NCBI GenBank assembly: GCA_964020085.1
Contig: OZ026598.1
Location: 15,148,930-15,212,929, forward strand
Length of the DNA: 64,000 nt
Direction of reading: 5' to 3'
From: Micromussa lordhowensis
Taxonomy: Eukaryota; Cnidaria; Anthozoa; Scleractinia; Lobophylliidae
A program made the translations under genes and the position numbers. The notes below the pieces were generated by a model. The model was not told where the DNA came from and did no database searches. It saw only the letters and a list, made by a program, of their open reading frames with translations. Below are positions 27,505-34,330 of the stretch, piece by piece. Each line of letters starts with the position of its first letter. Positions within the stretch are counted from its first letter, which is position 1.

Positions 27505-27538
27505 TAGACAGATTTAGCAACAGAACGGGAACGTCATT
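27505..27538 (+). repeat. Left terminal inverted repeat of the Harbinger element
   Basis: It begins TAGACAGATTTAGCAACAGA and ends ACGTCATT. The inner 29 bp (27510-27538) are a perfect inverse match to 32334-32362, and the outer five differ at one base (C27509). A GC-rich stretch with CGACGGCGCGCGC follows and partly matches the inside of the right end. Confidence 0.95.
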
Positions 27539-28048
27539 CCACGACGGCGCGCGCACTGCAATGACCGATTAGGACTGGGTCTACGACGCCGTTGCGTTGC
27601 AAGTAAACAGCGATTTAGCACCTCTACCCGTAGACAACCGACGTCCTAAACGCGTGTTCTCGAATATTACTTTCTCCTCGAACTAGTCAAGCTTTTCAGC
27701 CAGGTCACAGATAACGGAGAAAGAAACATGGAACCAGATGTTAATTATTGAACGCTGTGAAGGAAAGAAATCCGAAGACTGTAATCAACGTTTGTACAAA
27801 GGCTCAAAATTATTTTTTTGAGAGCTGAGAAAATTTTAAGATAAAGCTTCTTTATAGGTAAGTCAAAGTAATAAGCACCATTCACTGTGAGGTAAACATT
27901 GTATTGTTGTTTACTATATTAAACTCTTCTGACTTTGGATTATGTGTCGTCATATATCATGTCTATCGTAAGCGAGATGGCGCATTGAAATTCACGTAAT
28001 CTCAAACGCCTTAGCCTGGCGGTGTTTACATTACATACGACTACGCTC
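27539..28048 (+). other. 5' region of the transposase gene
   Basis: No gene fits here. A perfect donor AG|GTAAGT lies at 27856-27863 and a possible acceptor CGCCTTAG at about 28007-28014, so a 5' UTR intron of about 157 nt is conceivable. No clear TATA box. The open frame of the transposase extends upstream to 28022 only through a GTG codon. Confidence 0.35.
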
Positions 28049-29128
28049 ATGATGTCTAGTCTAGCCACTGTTCGCGACTCCTTGGTAATTGCACATTCTC
28101 AAAACAGTATTGATGACGTAGAATTCGTTTTACTATATGATACCAACATGTCGAAGCCAGTTTTCCCCTATTCAAAATTTGAACGCTTTGACATTGACAA
28201 TTGGGAAGATGAAGAATGCTGGACTGAATTAAGATTTGGCAAAAATGATCTGCAATTGCTGTTGAACAACTTGCAAATCCCTGATGAAATTGTCTGTTCT
28301 CAACGAACTGTGTGTGATGCCATGGAAGGCATGTGTATTCTTCTGCGAAGACTGGCCTATCCATGTCGATATACTGATATGGTACCCCGCTTTGGGAGAA
28401 ACCCAACTGAACTTTGCCTGATCTTCAACTCAGTACTTGATTTCATTTACCGACGTCATTGCCATCGAGTGCAAAATTGGGGAATGAATCCTTTCCTTCA
28501 ACCAGGGGAGTTGCATAGGTATGCAGAGGCCATTTATCAGCATGGTGCTCCACTCCAGAACTGTTTTGGTTTCATAGATGGAACTGTGCGAGAAATAGCC
28601 CGCCCAAAATACAACCAGCGAGTTATGTACAATGGCCACAAAAGGGTCCATGGTATTAAATTCCAAAGTGTCGTGACACCAAATGGCCTGATAGCCAATC
28701 TTTGTGGCCCATTTGAAGGGAAGAGGCATGATAGCGTAATGCTCCACGAATCTGGTCTTCTTAATGAGTTACAACGGGTCGCATTTTACAATGGGCAGCC
28801 ACTTTGTTTATATGGAGATCCAGCTTATCCCTTGGGTGTGCATCTCCAGGCACCCTACAGGAGTAACAACTTAACACCCCAAATGACACTATATAACAAA
28901 GCAATGAGTGAGGTTCGGGTGTCTGTTGAGCTGTTATTTGGCAATATTTGCAATTATTTTAAGTTTATTGATTTCAAAAAGCAGATGAAAGTACACTTAA
29001 GTGCAGTTGGAAAAATGTATTTTGTCTGTGCTTTATTAGAGAATGCTCAAACCTGTTTATATGGAAATCAAGTGTCAGAAATGTTTGAGATTGCTCCTCC
29101 TTCTTTAAATGATTACTTTTCGTGGTAG
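28049..29128 (+). CDS. PIF/Harbinger transposase (DDE_Tnp_4 / HARBI1-like nuclease)
   Basis: A 359-residue protein from the first ATG (28049; a second ATG follows at once with A at -3). It is predicted to cut and join the element ends together with the Myb-like partner encoded at 30447-31238. A helix-turn-helix-like stretch lies around residues 108-134 (RYTDMVPRFGRNPTE). The catalytic core is complete: Asp177 in GFIDGTVRE, Asp257 in LYGDPAYPL and Glu294 in the RxxVExxFGN motif. Spacings of 80 and 37 residues and the overall length fit the family. HKRVHGIKFQ and GKRHDS, typical of the fold, are also present. The reading frame is uninterrupted. Domesticated HARBI1 is an alternative, but intact terminal repeats and single-unit location say transposon. 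Confidence 0.95.
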   Translation: MMSSLATVRDSLVIAHSQNSIDDVEFVLLYDTNMSKPVFPYSKFERFDIDNWEDEECWTELRFGKNDLQLLLNNLQIPDEIVCSQRTVCDAMEGMCILLRRLAYPCRYTDMVPRFGRNPTELCLIFNSVLDFIYRRHCHRVQNWGMNPFLQPGELHRYAEAIYQHGAPLQNCFGFIDGTVREIARPKYNQRVMYNGHKRVHGIKFQSVVTPNGLIANLCGPFEGKRHDSVMLHESGLLNELQRVAFYNGQPLCLYGDPAYPLGVHLQAPYRSNNLTPQMTLYNKAMSEVRVSVELLFGNICNYFKFIDFKKQMKVHLSAVGKMYFVCALLENAQTCLYGNQVSEMFEIAPPSLNDYFSW

Positions 29129-29500
29129 TCTTACATATAGAAAATGTGGGGCCAGCTGTCTAGAACATGAAATCAACAGTAAGGTTTTGCTTAGTTGCAA
29201 AAATGAAGAAATATTGAGTACATTTTTAATTTTTTTATTCTTTCCCTGCTTTGGTTGATGAGAATTAAGAGTGAAATCTGGAAATCTAATCTTGGAGGGT
29301 GACTGGTCACAGGTCATGAAAATGGTGAAGACAAACAATTCCAGGGAAAAGTCTTTGAATTTTGGTGCCTGGCAACTAAGGCAACTAAGGCTTGAATAGA
29401 TGTGCTACGTACATGTATAACTGATCAGTTTTGACCTCTTGGACTCATTTGCATTTCAAAAGAAGGCTTGGAGTTGAATTTTGCTACTCTGATGCCATTA

Positions 29501-29518
29501 TGTACATGTACATGTACA
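29501..29518. repeat. 18-bp alternating palindrome TGTACATGTACATGTACA
   Basis: Perfectly self-complementary. Short ACATGT/TGTACA runs are frequent in cnidarian and some other marine invertebrate genomes as far as I recall, so this is a weak hint about the host. Confidence 0.8.
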
Positions 29519-29997
29519 ACAGCTATTGGTGCATGCAGAGTTAAGATTGCTATGGTTTTAAAGTCTTACAATTAGTTTTAAATAACCCGCTGTTATTGTC
29601 ATGTCTTAGTTTTGAGAGGTGATCACGAGTGTTAATCTTTCTTGTCAAGTGAAATAATGTAACATAATTGCAACCCACCAGTTAATTCTGAGTTCAATAT
29701 TTAGTACTACTCATGGTCATTTAGTGGATTGATTGGTGATTTATGAGGGAAAATTAAACTAACTGCCCTGTTGTGTAAGAAGGCCTCACCAAAGTTGAGG
29801 CTCATAATTTGTGGATAAGATAAGTTTAAGAATTTCCGGTGTTGTAAAGGAATATTTTGTGTGTTTTCCTTAAATGTTTGTTCTGCCTTCTGGCCTTTTG
29901 TTCCTTTGTAGGCTGATAAAGGTGGAATACCAATCAGTGCCCATGGGCCTATCATATTTTGTTGTTGTTGTTTTTTTTCTGTTTTCTGGTGAGGGAA

Positions 29998-30013
29998 GGG
30001 GGGGGGGGGGGGG
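29998..30013. repeat. Poly-G tract
   Basis: An uninterrupted run of about 16 G after GAGGGAA. It may form G-quadruplex-like structure and is prone to length error in sequencing. Confidence 0.85.
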
Positions 30014-30446
30014 TGAAGTAATAATTTAAGACATCTCTGCCATTCTGCACAAGGGGCCTGAATGTGACTTGCATGTGATAAATCTCTCAGTGGAGGTTTG
30101 TTGTTTCTAAGAATCTTCTACTTACAACAACAAGCCATGTAATATTGCATGACCCTGTGTAATACCTTTCCATTCCTTTCAATGTCAGAAATTCAAAAGC
30201 TGAATGTTTTGTTGTACATGTAATTGACGTATAATTCATCGAAACTGTTTGCATAGTGAACAACTGAGACTCTGAACAACTGGATGTAAGAGTATTCAAC
30301 TTCACTTTTATCTTCATTATATACAAGCTTAAAAATGCTACTGCACTGAAATACAATAACATTGATGTGTTTATACAAGAACAGCGTCATTTTCATGGTT
30401 TCATGCGGAATTACTAATACATGTACAGAATTCATATCAGAAAATT

Positions 30447-31238
30447 TTACTCTTTCTTCTGTACTAGATTAAATAATGCTTGAGCTTGCTGTTGCTGCTG
30501 CTGAATCACTGCCAACATTTGCTGTTGCATCATTGCAAATTGCTGTTGTTGTTGTTGCTGCTGCTGTTGTTGCTGTTGTTGCTGTTGTTGTATAAGTTGC
30601 AACATCTGCTGCTGAAGCATAGCTACTTGCTCCCCTTGCTGCTTTCTCGTGGCTTCTAGCTCTTGTCGTTCTTTTTTCTTCTCCTCCAGTTCCCTCTCCT
30701 TCATTTGGGTTTCAGTGGCAGCCCGCTCCCTCAGCCATTCCAGCGTGTCGCCGCCAGATCTTCGTCTTCTTTTCTCAGTTTTTACTGGTTCCCCCTCCCT
30801 ATCAGTCCTATCCACATTCCTCTTTTTTGTCTCTCCCATGCTTTCCATTGCTCTCTCTCTCATCTCTATTGCCTGCTTTCTTTCTTTTTCCAGGGTCTCC
30901 TTTTTGGCCTCAGTCTGATCATGTGATTTCTTTTCTGATTCTTCGTTTAACTGTAGCAGCTCCTCCAACAACATTTCCAGTTCGGTTGGCTCTTCCATGT
31001 CCCCCCCTCCACTTTCATTCGACTCCCTTGATAACTTAGCTTTCAACTTCCTACTAATGTTGTTGAATCGATCCCTGATTGATCGGGAGTTTACGCTGAA
31101 TTGTGGCAAACTGTTCAGCTTGTTGGCAACCTTCTGCCAGGAGGTGCCTCTTTCCCTACTCCCAGGTTTACTGTCAAAAACCCCTTCTGCAGCCACTTCT
31201 TTCAGCATAACGTAATCTTTTGCTTCGGACCATACCAT
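30447..31238 (-). CDS. Harbinger Myb/SANT-like DNA-binding protein with polyQ tail
   Basis: 263 residues from the first ATG (31238). The frame continues upstream to 31307 without an ATG, and a T-rich acceptor-like ...CTCGTTAG precedes it (AG at 31246-31247), so an upstream 5' exon is likely. Residues 1-68 form a Myb/SANT-like trihelix pattern (WSEAKDYVMLK, SWQKVANKLN, RSIRDRFNNISRKLK). An acidic patch (about 82-100) and a long charged helix or coiled coil with a basic KRRRR at 156-160 (possible nuclear signal) follow. The tail is Gln-rich: 17 consecutive Gln at 217-233 and a second run of six. In Harbinger elements this protein binds the ends and carries the transposase into the nucleus; here that is inferred from its place and domain. 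It is convergent with the transposase. Confidence 0.88.
   Translation of the reverse strand: MVWSEAKDYVMLKEVAAEGVFDSKPGSRERGTSWQKVANKLNSLPQFSVNSRSIRDRFNNISRKLKAKLSRESNESGGGDMEEPTELEMLLEELLQLNEESEKKSHDQTEAKKETLEKERKQAIEMRERAMESMGETKKRNVDRTDREGEPVKTEKRRRRSGGDTLEWLRERAATETQMKERELEEKKKERQELEATRKQQGEQVAMLQQQMLQLIQQQQQQQQQQQQQQQQQFAMMQQQMLAVIQQQQQQAQALFNLVQKKE
30540..30590 (-). repeat. CAA/CAG microsatellite coding polyglutamine
   Basis: 17 triplets of mixed CAA and CAG (seen as TTG/CTG on plus) inside the Myb-like gene. Interspersed codons argue for selection on Gln, or for stabilisation of the tract. Confidence 0.95.
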
Positions 31239-32333
31239 AACTGACCTAACGAGACATGAAAATGAAAAGCATCCTAATTGTACGACTTTTCCCAGGTTAA
31301 AAATCAAGGGTCCGAATTTAGTTTTTAATGTGTTAAGTAGTTTCTAATGTCTTCCACCTAAATTTATCATTAGAAAATAACACTTTATGTCAATGTTAAA
31401 CTTGTATCAGTGAACATGATTTACGAAAGCTTGTACTTTGAAACTGATGAACGGCTAATTAACAGCGCTAGGAAGAATATCTCGATTCAATTCTTATATT
31501 CATTTCTCATTGCGGTCAAATGGTTCATTGATTACGTCTCTAAGCTGCTGGGTGGGTTCACTTCAACGTACCCTGCGAGCAGAGTCTCCTTCGATCTTCC
31601 TAGGAAGATCGAAGGAGACTCTGCTCGCAGGGTAACTTCAACGGGTATTGAAATGCATTTTATACTCACTTTTTCTTCCCATCGATGTTTTCGGTTTCCA
31701 TCGCCGGTTAACGCAAAAAAGATCCTTCAACAACAAAGAGCGGTAAACTAAAAAAAGAAACAAATTTTAATTTCCTGTAGTATACAATTCATATGTTTGT
31801 TTTGATAGGCAATTAATTATATAAGTTTACAGTTTTGTTCCGGCACCGCTTTTTTCAGACTTTTTCAGCACAGAGAGCAAAGAATTTGTTGAATATTTAA
31901 AAACTAGTTCGAGACAGAAAGTTATTAAAGTAAAAAAGAATGGAAGATTACAATTTGTCCTTGTTGGCTAAAGCCGACACTGCGCCGGGACCTCGATGTA
32001 TTAAACCCACTCAAAACGTAAACAAAATTTGGCAACTTTGCGAAACTTAATATAGCGACGGTAAAACCACAGCAAAAAACCCGTATTACTGTGAATTAAA
32101 AACAATTGATAGGTAACTGGCGAATCGGAAATTATCAAAGGTAAAGATTTAATTCATGAAATGTGATTTTCTTACCTTTTTCCCTTGGAAAACGAACGGA
32201 AACCTTCACGTTCTCGTGGGGACGTCAAATGGCCTACTTTCCCGTCGCGAAAGAGACGTGACCTTGGCCTGACGACGTCAATCTGGTCACCGGAAGTCGG
32301 GTCCAGACTATTCCGCGCGCTGTCGCGTCGTCA
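31239..32333. other. Right subterminal region of the transposon
   Basis: 5' side of the minus-strand Myb-like gene. Apart from the 66-bp foldback insertion at 31569-31634 no gene is supported; the 113-codon plus-strand frame at 31410-31751 runs through the palindrome and is rejected. Near the right end, TGACG/CGTCA motifs recur (GACGTCAAATGG near 32221, GACGTCAATCTGG near 32271, CGTCAAATGACG at the inverted repeat), which may be transposase or Myb-protein binding sites. Confidence 0.5.
31569..31634. mobile_element. 66-bp perfect foldback insertion with 9-bp target duplication
   Basis: Two 33-bp arms (TACCCTGCGAGCAGAGTCTC... and its exact inverse) meet at CCTAGG with no spacer. The 9-mer ACTTCAACG occurs directly before (31560-31568) and directly after (31635-31643), as expected of a target-site duplication. 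9 bp is typical of Mutator-like elements. It is too short to encode anything, so it is a minimal MITE or two abutted terminal repeats. The arm contains CTCTGCTCGCAGGGTA, which I associate from memory with abundant coral and anemone repeats. Confidence 0.85.
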
Positions 32334-32367
32334 AATGACGTTCCCGTTCTGTTGCTAAATCTCTCTA
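32334..32367 (-). repeat. Right terminal inverted repeat of the Harbinger element
   Basis: It starts AATGACGTTCCCG and ends AAATCTCTCTA, followed by GTGTAAAC of the interrupted array unit. Near-identity to the left end suggests a recent, possibly still mobilisable insertion. Confidence 0.95.
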
Positions 32368-32875
32368 GTGTAAACAAAAGGGTCGCGTGGCGAGTTGGCG
32401 CGGAACATTTGTTGCCGGTTTTCAGTGTCACGCCATTCAAAATATAAATCAAAACTGTTCAGTAGATGAAGTCCAGAATCTGAGAAAAGAAAGAAGGTAA
32501 CTATGGCAAAGACTCTCGCCAAGATCCAGGTCACAGCAATTTTTCTTCTGCAAGATACGCGGAGAAGCCAAATTTATAGAGATTTGTCGGCCGGAAACCA
32601 ACAGAAACATCTTTCACTGAGGTTTGCTACAAAAGGAGAAATTTATCTCTCGAGGAACTCAAAAACGATTAAAATAATACGAGAGTAATTGCGAATTAAA
32701 GCTCAAATGATTTCGATTAGGACAGTGTAACAATAGGTAGTTGTTCTAAGTTATGTTCTTGTGAAGAAATGTCTAACTAAGGTGATACGTTTTGTTTATA
32801 GACGGCTGAGAACTTTGATAGATTCCAGCAATGCACCAAGGAAATGTTTTCCGTTACGTTTAAATCATCTCCTTA

Positions 32876-33051
32876 AAACCGGTTTGACCTGATCCCAACA
32901 AGCTATGTCCGCCATTTTGAATCATCAAATCCAACCGGTCTCGAACCCAGTCTGACCGGTTTGACAGTGCACCCTCATTGGTTCTCAGACAAGTCTTTGT
33001 TCTTTCTCTATATAAGCGCGATATCACCCGGATGGTTGGGCGGTACGTTCA
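32876..33051 (+). promoter_or_regulatory. Reference copy of the unit's Pol II promoter (right array)
   Basis: Elements in order: AAACCGGTTT 32876-32885, CCGCCATTTT (fits the YY1 consensus) 32909-32918, AACCGGTC 32933-32940, GACCGGTT 32954-32961, inverted CCAAT box (ATTGG) 32977-32981, TATATAAG 33009-33016. Initiation is expected about 30 nt after the TATA start, around 33037-33051; an Inr-like TTCACTCC lies at 33049-33055. CCAAT-to-TATA spacing of about 32 bp is ordinary for animal promoters. The AACCGGTT palindrome fits the known Grainyhead-family site, which is an inference from motif only. The same arrangement is present in 41 copies; only the copy at 38761 is damaged just downstream of TATA. 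Confidence 0.6.
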
Positions 33052-33086
33052 CTCCAATACAACACACACATCTCTCTTAAAAACTC

Positions 33087-33203
33087 ATGCAATATTCAAT
33101 AATAAAACTCTTAAAACAATACATGTTTAACAGTATTCTCTCTCTCAATTTCCTTCACATGTACCTACATGGCCTGCATCTGAATGTGAATGCAGGTTCA
33201 TAA
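33087..33203 (+). CDS. Candidate small ORF 1 of the unit (38 codons), reference copy
   Basis: First ATG after the TATA box (about 75 nt downstream of it). It encodes 38 residues beginning MQYSIIKLL and ending NVNAGS, with no family recognised. The stop TAA shares its last base with the next ATG (TAATG). It may be a translated upstream ORF or simply leader sequence. It contains AATAAA at 33101-33106, which could serve as a poly(A) signal for a transcript from the preceding unit. Equivalent positions exist in every unit. Coding status is unproven. Confidence 0.2.
   Translation: MQYSIIKLLKQYMFNSILSLNFLHMYLHGLHLNVNAGS
33158..33196 (+). repeat. Two short inverted repeats in the unit leader (reference copy)
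   Basis: CATGTA-CC-TACATG at 33158-33171 is followed by CCTGCAT, a 10-nt loop and ATGCAGG at 33173-33196. In RNA the second could fold as a 7-bp hairpin just before ORF 2. One unit (near 50424) carries a T to A change in the right arm that breaks a pair. Role unknown. Confidence 0.5.
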
Positions 33204-33307
33204 TGGGTAGAAAGCGTGCAAGACTTTCATGCCAAATGGACAGCGACATCTTTGAGTCCTCAGCTTCTTCCGCTATAGTTTTCCCCTTCTTCTGGCCTCT
33301 TCTATAA
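33203..33307 (+). CDS. Candidate small ORF 2 of the unit (34 codons), reference copy
   Basis: Starts in TAATGG, overlapping the stop of ORF 1 by one base, and encodes 34 residues: a basic start (MGRKRARLS), an acidic and serine-rich middle, and a hydrophobic aromatic end (FPFFWPLL). No family is recognised. Variants seen between units include Phe17 to Val (AAAGATGTC versus AACGATGTC in the left array) and a two-residue change in the copy near 3980. No frameshift was noticed by eye. It could be a regulatory uORF or chance. Confidence 0.2.
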   Translation: MGRKRARLSCQMDSDIFESSASSAIVFPFFWPLL

Positions 33308-33450
33308 AATGTTCTCCACAATCAAACTAGCAACACCACATTCTATCGCGCGCGCAAGATCGCAACGTTTATTATGACACAGTCACTTTAGTCTTCAGAA
33401 CAAATTCAGGTTTTCCGTTGTGGCTGGAGTTTCGGCTGTCAACACAGAAA

Positions 33451-34330
33451 ATGGTTTTCGTCACTTGCTGGTTAGCGTTCATTGCTGTCAGCAATGTCAT
33501 TGGACACTTTACTAAGAATCGCTGCGATGAAAGGTAAGGGTAAATAACAAAGATAATAGTTTTCTAATGTCGAATGAGGGAAAAAAAATAAACTATTTCA
33601 ACTCCGCAAACTGCTTCTCCAATGGCAGCGGCTTGTTGTAAAAGTTCCACGACTTTAGTTTTTTGTTAGTATTATCGCAAGAAGAAGCAACTTTCAAGAT
33701 TAATTTTATTAATATTCTAAATTGCGTTTACAAAATATAATGAGACCAGCCGTTATGAGAAGAAAGATCAGTTTGCCTTATCGGTGGACCGTGTCCATGG
33801 CGACAGTGTAAACAAAAGGGTCGCGTGGCGAGTTGGCGCGGACCATTTGTTGCCGGTTTTCAGTGTCACGCCATTCAAAATATAAATCAAAACTGTTCAG
33901 TAGATGAAGTCCAGAATCTGAGAAAAGAAAGAAGGTAACTATGGCAAAGACTCTCGCCAAGATCCAGGTCACAGCAATTTTTCTTCTGCAAGATACGCGG
34001 AGAAGCCAAATTTATAGAGATTTGTCGGCCGGAAACCAACAGAAACATCTTTCACTGAGGTTTGCTACAAAAGGAGAAATTTATCTCTCGAGGAACTCAA
34101 AAACGATTAAAATAATACGAGAGTAATTGCGAATTAAAGCTCAAATGATTTCGATTAGGACAGTGTAACAATAGGTAGTTGTTCTAAGTTATGTTCTTGT
34201 GAAGAAATGTCTAACTAAGGTGATACGTTTTGTTTATAGACGGCTGAGAACTTTGATAGATTCCAGCAATGCACCAAGGAAATGTTTTCCGTTACGTTTA
34301 AATCATCTCCTTAAAACCGGTTTGACCTGA
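33451..34330 (+). CDS. Candidate two-exon secreted peptide (57 aa), reference copy: join 33451-33533, 34240-34330
   Basis: Exon 1 starts at an ATG in good context (GAAAATGG) and encodes MVFVTCWLAFIAVSNVIG, which looks like a signal peptide, then a basic segment ending CDE. It ends at AAAG|GTAAGG (donor 33534). Without splicing the frame stops at once (TAA at 33535). A strong acceptor, TTTTGTTTATAG with a CTAAC branch point about 26 nt upstream, lies at 34239. It gives a 706-nt intron and an in-frame second exon of 29 further residues ending at TGA 34328-34330. The mature part would be about 39 residues, Arg/Leu-rich, with two cysteines. Variants noticed across the copies are substitutions only, none a stop or frameshift in either exon. 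No homologue is recognised. An alternative acceptor (TTTTTCTTCTGCAAG in the 61-codon frame region) would give a shorter peptide. This is inference from splice grammar only. Confidence 0.3.
33480..33528 (+). repeat. Two near-perfect palindromes just upstream of the splice donor (reference copy)
   Basis: CATTGCTG-T-CAGCAATG at 33480-33496 and ATCGC-T-GCGAT at 33518-33528, the latter ending 5 nt before the proposed exon boundary. They lie inside the candidate exon 1. They could be RNA structure or protein-binding dyads, or chance. Confidence 0.45.
33587..33592 (+). terminator. Candidate sense poly(A) signal, reference copy
   Basis: AATAAA at the end of an A-run, about 50 nt after the in-frame TAA that follows exon 1. 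It could end a short unspliced transcript of about 570 nt from the TATA promoter. The hexamer is lost (AAGAAAC) in the units near 35019-35031, 39310, 45065 and 46503, and replaced by a T-run variant near 19183 in the left array, so it is not strictly conserved. Left-array reference copy: TTTATT on plus at 763-768. Confidence 0.3.

Larger units (their letters stand above)
29129..30446. other. Interval between the convergent transposon genes
   Basis: It holds the 3' ends of both genes and no convincing coding sequence; open frames of 77-91 codons on the minus strand lack recognisable features. Contents seen: the palindrome TGTACATGTACATGTACA at 29501-29518, a tandem GGCAACTAA duplication near 29371-29390, and a G-run of about 16 at 29998-30013 following GTTGTTGTTG and a T-run. 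Confidence 0.6.
27505..32367. mobile_element. PIF/Harbinger DNA transposon, apparently intact and autonomous (about 4.86 kb)
   Basis: The element splits one array unit between GCGACAG (27504) and GTGTAAAC (32368). Ends are inverted repeats of 34 bp with one mismatch, beginning TAGA. It carries the two genes known for PIF/Harbinger elements, a DDE_Tnp_4-type nuclease (plus) and a Myb/SANT-like DNA-binding protein (minus), convergent and both uninterrupted. The uninterrupted unit reads GCGACAGTGTAAAC, so only one G is shared by both flanks; a TAG also sits at both extremes (27505-27507, 32366-32368). The usual 3-bp Harbinger target duplication is therefore unclear. The element is absent from all other units seen, so insertion postdates array growth. 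Confidence 0.93.

Noticed and set aside
28056..28747. Minus-strand frames of 105 and 116 codons
   Set aside because: They are antisense shadows of the transposase gene.
30649..31215. Ser/Phe/Leu-rich plus-strand frames opposite the Myb-like gene
   Set aside because: They are shadows of the charged coiled-coil and polyQ coding strand.
31410..31751. 113-codon frame in the transposon right half
   Set aside because: It runs through the perfect palindrome and has no domain or codon support.
32234..32452. Chimeric minus-strand frame across the transposon right end
   Set aside because: It is a junction product of transposon and array sequence with no coding features.
32503..32688. 61-codon frame MAKTLAKIQ... 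repeated in most units
   Set aside because: It has a real ATG in good context, but it lies inside the proposed intron, has no recognisable family, and is destroyed in three units by the 92-bp deletion. Repetition adds no independent evidence.
33497..33560. Spliced-leader RNA gene (GTAAGG donor after short hairpins, tandem array)
   Set aside because: No Sm-type site in the expected place and no compact hairpin set, and the 1438-bp period with a TATA far upstream does not fit SL RNA genes I know. RNA data could reopen this.
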